Part shown: positions 59,301-64,000 of the stretch, piece by piece
Position numbering within the stretch: position 1 is the stretch's first letter
How the letters are laid out: each line of letters opens with the position of its first letter
Notes under the pieces: model-generated
What the model saw: the letters and a program-made list of their open reading frames with translations, nothing else
Databases searched by the model: none
Told to the model about the DNA's origin: nothing
Position numbers and translations under genes: made by a program
From: Ifrita kowaldi
Taxonomy: Eukaryota; Chordata; Aves; Passeriformes; Cinclosomatidae
Direction of reading: 5' to 3'
Length of the DNA stretch: 64,000 bases
Assembly: GCA_013398055.1 (NCBI GenBank)
Contig: VZRS01009497.1
Location: 114,078-178,077 of the forward strand

Positions 59301-59826
59301 CTCTAGTAAAGTACATAGAGAGCATTGCTCCAGTGTGGTCAGAAGACAAGTGAGAAAAACTGGACTTCCTTTCCTTGCATTCATGATGGTGCCAATCATT
59401 ACTATCAATATTGCCTTACAGCTTGAATGTGCCCTCACCTATGAAAAACTTGCAGAATGGACCAGCTCGGCTACGATGCAACCGCTGAGAGTGAAGGTGT
59501 ACCTGCCCCAGTTCAAGATGGAGGAAAGTTATGTTCTCAACAACACTCTCCAGGAGATGGGAGTAATGAATGTTTTTGACTGGGGAAAAGCTGATTTGTC
59601 AGGAATCTCTATGAAAGATGGCTTGGTTGTGTCCAAGGCCATCCAGAAGACAATCATGGAAGTCAACGAAGAGGGCACTGAAGCAGGTTGTGCCATGGGG
59701 CTTCTCGCAATGCCTCTGTGTTGCCCAGAAACTTACGAGTTCAAAGCTGATCGTCCATTCCTCTTCTTCATCAGACACAACCAAACCAACACCATTCTCT
59801 TCTTTGGACGATATTCCTCTCCTTAA
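56141..59826 (+). CDS. Clade B serpin, SERPINB11/B3/B4-like, complete, seven coding exons
   Basis: Exons 56141-56308, 56811-56873, 57484-57612, 57804-57921, 58238-58380, 59116-59283 and 59422-59826 join in frame to 397 codons plus stop, all GT-AG. The first exon (MCSLSAANARFCLDFF, GARGSTLEQIEK) is nearest SERPINB11; the KKEDTKE and YLDSTKKFY segments are nearer SERPINB3/B4. In mammals these genes lie just beyond SERPINB12, as here, so it may be a co-ortholog of that group. The reactive loop is odd: EEGTEAGCAMGLLAMPLCCPE, with Leu362 at P1 and Cys363 at P1', Met at P8 (normally Thr/Ser) and Cys at P10. The conserved ADHPF reads ADRPF and the usual H-K of helix/strand 5A reads Q-K. Inhibitory activity is therefore doubtful; chymotrypsin-like specificity if active. 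No signal peptide, no stop or frameshift, so the gene looks under coding constraint. The start has the acceptor TTTCAG 17 bp upstream. Confidence 0.92.
56811..56873 (+). CDS. B11/B3-like serpin CD-loop exon (residues 57-77)
   Basis: Only 63 nt between TTGCAG and GTAAGA. It starts VFHFREVLSSTRQ, the family position for VLHF. It is shorter than the matching 114-nt exon of the SERPINB12-like gene. Confidence 0.88.
57484..57612 (+). CDS. B11/B3-like serpin coding exon 3 (residues 78-120)
   Basis: 129 nt, opening CEEDEGVHSQFQALL and ending ITYPFFQ before GTAAGT. Contains CCLTIANRLFGE. The acceptor is GAAG rather than CAG but follows a pyrimidine tract and keeps phase. Confidence 0.92.
57804..57921 (+). 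CDS. B11/B3-like serpin coding exon 4 (residues 121-160, split codon)
   Basis: 118 nt, QYLDSTKKFYRAELEPVNF then KINFWVENETK, phase 1 at the GTAAAG donor. Confidence 0.95.
58238..58380 (+). CDS. B11/B3-like serpin coding exon 5 (residues 160-207)
   Basis: 143 nt, GKIKDLFAAGFIDPST then VLVLVNAIYFKGKW, ending HLNK before GTACAG. Confidence 0.95.
59116..59283 (+). CDS. B11/B3-like serpin coding exon 6 (residues 208-263)
   Basis: 168 nt, NERKTVQMMFQEGYFNM to GLEQ, including ELSMFILLPED; donor GTAACA. The following intron is only 138 bp and has no in-frame stop, so a retained-intron reading frame of 242 codons runs through to the last exon. Confidence 0.95.
59422..59826 (+). CDS. B11/B3-like serpin terminal exon (residues 264-397)
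   Basis: 405 nt including TAA, the same length as the SERPINB12-like terminal exon. Carries the loop with Leu362-Cys363 and ends FFGRYSSP. Confidence 0.96.
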   Translation, partial: LECALTYEKLAEWTSSATMQPLRVKVYLPQFKMEESYVLNNTLQEMGVMNVFDWGKADLSGISMKDGLVVSKAIQKTIMEVNEEGTEAGCAMGLLAMPLCCPETYEFKADRPFLFFIRHNQTNTILFFGRYSSP

Positions 59827-59949
59827 GTGGAGGTTATATTGGAAATCAGATCTTTCTCCCCACTTACATCCCAACTGGCAAGCAGTAAGGACAAAAGACA
59901 AAACAAAAGACATTTCTCTAGACTTTATCCTAAAGTCTGGTTTGTTGTA

Positions 59950-59955
59950 AATAAA
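59950..59955 (+). terminator. AATAAA polyadenylation signal of the B11/B3-like serpin
   Basis: First hexamer, about 125 bp after the stop. A second AATAAA lies at 60156-60161 and could be an alternative. Confidence 0.65.
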
Positions 59956-60161
59956 AAGACTTTCTGAGAAGACCCAAATTAAAGATAAAACCCTAAACCC
60001 CGTGAACCTTAGGCATGTTTTACTTTTAGGAGGCCTTATGAAAATGACATCTACCTTGAAATACACTATGTGGTATTTGCCAAAAAGCTGTAGTCCTCTA
60101 GAGACATCTGCAAAGAAAATTTTACTTCAAGTCTTTCCTAATGCAGTATGGATCCAATAAA

Positions 60162-63100
60162 CCCATGACTTTAGTGCCCTAAAGATAAGCGATACATTCT
60201 CTCACATGAAGTAGACAGGAGGGTAGGGATCTGCATTAAAAACATAACCTCAGGTACTTGGTCTCTTTTAGCCTTACCTAGCTAAGGTCTCAAAGAAAAT
60301 ACCACTTTACAGGGGAGTAGCAAAGTATTCCTCCAGGCCTCCTATTAAATATTGATTGGAGGCAGTGTTTCAAGCTGGAGCTGTCAGGGTTTGTTCTCAG
60401 AGAGCAGAGAAGACAGAATATTTTTTGGTGTAATTTTACTTGCTCTCAAGAAGGGCAGACCCATGGCTTATTGTTTTTTTTCTGCGAAAAACCCTGTATG
60501 CGTAAGAAAATTCTCCAAACTTCCACTTAACAAAAACAGAGTTTCAGAGTAATGGGACATTTTTCTGACAAGGCCTGCTGTGTGATGACTGGGAATGAGA
60601 CACATAATTCCCACATTAAACTTTAAGTAGTGATCAGCCATTCGCACTCTAAAAGCCAGCTCTGTTTGTCCCTCAGGTAGCATGAGTTTCTTGTCCCAGC
60701 TGTTTTATTCATCATTAACGTAAAAAATCTAAAAAAATCTTTAGGCATGGTATTTAGATGGGTAGCCTGCGTTTGTTTTATTGTTTATTATTATTATTGT
60801 TTATCATGATAAACCCACTGCAAGCTAAATATTAAATGTAGTAGTCTGCAGAATTAAGTGGACAGAGGAATAATCTAATATAGCAAGTACAAATAGTGAT
60901 GATCCTTTTCAAAAATGTAGATGACACTGAAGTCTACCTCCCACTTTTAAATATTCATCATGCTGAGTTTAGGCACTGGACACCTCAACGTTAGGGTACA
61001 TAAACCCTGAGCCTGTTCCCTCTGTTACGTGACCACTATTAGTTGCCTGACTTGGGGATGAGCAGTTCTCTGGGACGCAAACCAAGAGGGAAATTTCCGG
61101 TAAAGCTAATTTGCTTGCTGATGATCTAGTTTCCTAAACCGCCTCCTGGATGTTGTGCAGTAGGTGGTGGGAAGGAATAGCACAAGGTCACAGGAAGGGA
61201 GCAGCCTGCCCAGTTTGGCAGTAGGCAATGTCCAAAATCCACAGATACATGAAGAATACTTGCTTTTATAGGAAAAATATTCCACTCTTTGATGACTCAC
61301 TTCTCCTTTTCTTGTTACTCACTAGCGGGGAGAAGGTAAACACCACGAGCATACTGGTGCCATTGTAGAACTGATGATTCAAAGGGCTCTTCCAAATGCT
61401 GAGATAGGCAGGAAAAATTACAGTAGATTACAGTACTCAACACAAATTGAATTGCTAAATAAAGCAGACCCATTATAGTCTGTGGAGATACCTCACATGG
61501 CTGCAATTGCAGTATGAAATACAGCCTGAAATAGTAAAATTACCTTAAGAGACACAGTTTTCGTATCAATTAGTTTGTAGGAGAACACAAAACACAGGCT
61601 GTTAGCTCTTTGATAAATAAAGTATGCAAAAACCAGCTATACATGTTTTTCAACAACTGCCATTGGAATTTTGTGTAGATCTGGTTTGCCTTCACTATCA
61701 ATTACTTAGGTTAAAAGAAAAAAAGAGTATGAACGTGATTAGAACTTATTAGCTTGCACAATCAGGCCTATATATTTTCAGATAAAATGGAAAAGAAAAA
61801 ATTAATGTGATAAAGGCAAGTGCTTTAAGATATTATCCCCAAAAGCACGAGTCTCACAGCAGGAATTCTGTGTGTGAGCAAAGGAGAAGGTATGGCTGAA
61901 ACAAGGATGTCACTTAGTTTACTACAGCAGAAGTAATTTTGTATTAGAATTAAAAAAAACAACCAAAAACTTGCCCTAGGGATATCTAGATAATTCAGAA
62001 CCAGCAACAAAATACAGTATAAATTATAATTAAAAAATCTATCTTCTCCTTATGCAATATTTTTTTTTTATTGCCATTTTAATCTACAAGACATCTAAAA
62101 AATGTGGTGGAAAAACACCAGAAGTTGGAAAGTAGTCCCCTGCTGCTATTGTAGTGGTAGCAGCTCCTAGTGTGGAGGGCAGTGCTACCACAAAATCAGA
62201 GATGTTTACTTAAAAATAGAAGCTAAGCCCTCTACTCTGGCAGCAAATGCTTCTCCTGTGGGATACTGTAGCTTGTAAAAGTGCAATGCCAAATGATAGA
62301 GCTTGCAGAGCAGAGAAAAGTTGGAAAATCCAAATGCTGCCTGGAGCAGATACATCCCTGAAGGGCATTCCCCTGCCTTCTCCCCAGGGATGGGATCCAT
62401 GCCAAGTGTTGAACCATGCCAGCACACATGACAGCCTACAAATGTGTAGACTGGCAAAAAGCAAAGCAAAGGATATCAAATACTGTTTGCATGACAAACC
62501 ATGGAAAGGTAACACACATTTGTCCCACCCTAGAAAGATCTGTGTCTTTCCAGTCTGATTACTGAGAAACTCTCCATTTACACATTCACATTTCCACTGA
62601 ACTCTATTCTCTCTGATGCTTGCAGTTCTCCTGAGTTTTCTCCGAAATTGTGCTTTCTTTTAAACAGTTTCTTAGTACCTATGTATAACAATTTTTATTA
62701 TGTCTTCAAAAGCTTTGCAATGAACAGACAAGAAGAGCAAAGGAAGATTTTTGGATTGTCACTGAAAAAGCCAAAGAGGGCAGCTTTGAGTCACACTTCT
62801 CCCCCACCCCCATACGAATAAGACTAGTGTTTATTTCCCTCAAAATCTAACTGGTAGAAGGTTTTATAGTAGGAAGTCCTGGTTCCTTATGATCCCATTA
62901 AGAAAGACACTCAGGCACAGTAAAGTGCACAGTAAAGTCTTGTGATGCAGATGGACAGGCCACCCAAAGCACAAACAAACATTATGCTCAAACACTGCTC
63001 AATAGTGCCTGAGCCACCAGAAGAAATTAAATGTGAAAATAAGAACAGAGAAATGCTGGAAAGAGCTGTTTTCCCAGCTCCTTGGTGTCTCCTTTTTTAT

Positions 63101-64000
63101 GCCAACATCAGGGAAGAGGGGCAAGCATAGCGTATTGATTTAGGCACAAAGGGCAGCAGAGTCCTTGCTCACTTCTTTTTTGGGACAAACATGGATATGA
63201 AACAGATTTTAACTTGTTTGTCTTGCTTTGTTTGCAGTACTACACTTGTAGCTTTTGAATTTCAGAAGCATCTGTTTTCCCCAGGCAAAGTTACAAAAGA
63301 GCAGTTGTCTGTAGCTGACTGCACATGGGTAGCTGATGCTGATCAAAATTTGCAGCTACTCCCAGGCTGACTCTGCAACCACTTTTGCACTAGCAGTTGA
63401 TGTATTAAAAATGCCCAAAATTAACCCAAGGTTTTGCAGTTACAGACTGTTCTCTGGAGAAGTTGTACTGCCCCAGCCATGATTAGTGGCAGAACCAAAC
63501 TTTCTTTCTTCCATGAGCTTCTCTACTTTGGATGTTTTAAACCATCTTGCCTGTCTTGGCAAAGTAGTTTTTCACATTAGGATAGATTGCATAATTCAGG
63601 AACCGAGCAGTTATCTGATGTTCAGCCACTGTACCAGCACGTAGAAATGGTTGTGGTGAGGGTGTTCCATAGGTAGACATATGAAATGTAGAGTGTACAA
63701 AGAAGGCAAATATATTACATGGGAGAGCAAACCAGAAACACCTACATGCCCCCTTCCAGAAAAGTTGGCGTAACAAAATGTTTTTTGAGAAAATCTTGGA
63801 CATCGCGCGGGGAGATGGCCATTTTAGCAGAGTCGGTTGGGTCCTTCCTGGACAATCTCCACAGAAGTCCACACAAACAAATTGAACCACAGCCTACAAA
63901 GGAGTGTGGGTAACCAGGAAAATTCTTCATGGAAGCCCCAAAGATGTGCTTGAGCAGCTGCTGAGCAATAGCTGGAACTCTAATGTGAATATGTGAAAAA
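60162..64000. other. Intergenic right end, no recognised gene
   Basis: A small palindrome GTTTATCATGATAAAC lies near 60.8 kb. Minus-strand frames around 63.5-63.9 kb are discussed as a finding. The next serpin of the cluster, if present, lies beyond the window. Confidence 0.55.

Noticed and set aside
59599..60066. 155-codon minus-strand frame
   Set aside because: Antisense shadow of the third serpin's terminal exon and 3' UTR; no independent protein features.
60799..60814. 16-bp palindrome GTTTATCATGATAAAC
   Set aside because: Short with no loop, in AT-rich DNA; plausible by chance.

Overview
The window is vertebrate nuclear DNA, most likely from a bird. Reasons: multi-exon genes with GT-AG introns, AT-rich intergenic DNA, truncated CR1-type LINE ends (about 20181-20306, 42718-42872 and 49530-49585), and a row of clade B (ovalbumin-type) serpin genes in the same order and orientation as the start of the human 18q21 / avian chromosome 2 cluster. 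There are no bacterial genes, CRISPR arrays or operons.

Layout, all genes on the + strand. 1-19.07 kb has no recognised gene; it holds simple repeats and a 2.4-kb near-identical duplication bounded by single-N gaps (13203-15599 repeated at 15883-18279). 19.08-27.81 kb is SERPINB5 (maspin), six coding exons, 375 residues, complete. 28.9-37.66 kb is intergenic, with a 46-N gap and an unexplained 248-codon open frame. 37.66-42.39 kb is a complete seven-coding-exon serpin of 416 residues, best called SERPINB12 by position, with an Arg-Ser scissile bond. 45.66-45.95 kb is the broken terminal exon of a further serpin whose C-terminus looks ovalbumin-like. 52.8-54.0 kb is a 609-bp perfect-offset duplication across a single N, containing a strong TATA box followed by a small hairpin and ATTAAA, which looks like part of an LTR. 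56.14-59.83 kb is a third complete serpin, 397 residues, seven coding exons, between SERPINB11 and SERPINB3/B4 in character, with an unusual Cys-rich reactive loop. 59.96-64.0 kb has no recognised gene.

The three intact genes share the standard ov-serpin exon frame (168, 118 and 143-nt exons; phase-1 intron inside the exon that starts GK). They differ by the presence (B12-like, B11/B3-like) or absence (B5) of the extra exon encoding the CD loop. This marks them as tandem duplicates that diverged mainly at the reactive loop: B5 non-inhibitory, B12-like trypsin-like specificity (P1 Arg), the remnant P1 Phe, and the third gene P1 Leu with an eroded hinge. They would act independently as intracellular or epithelial serpins, not in one pathway.

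No clearly new system was found. The most checkable oddities are the N-flanked duplications (probably assembly artefacts), a perfect 24-bp intronic hairpin in SERPINB5, the ovalbumin-like remnant, and the atypical loop of the third serpin.
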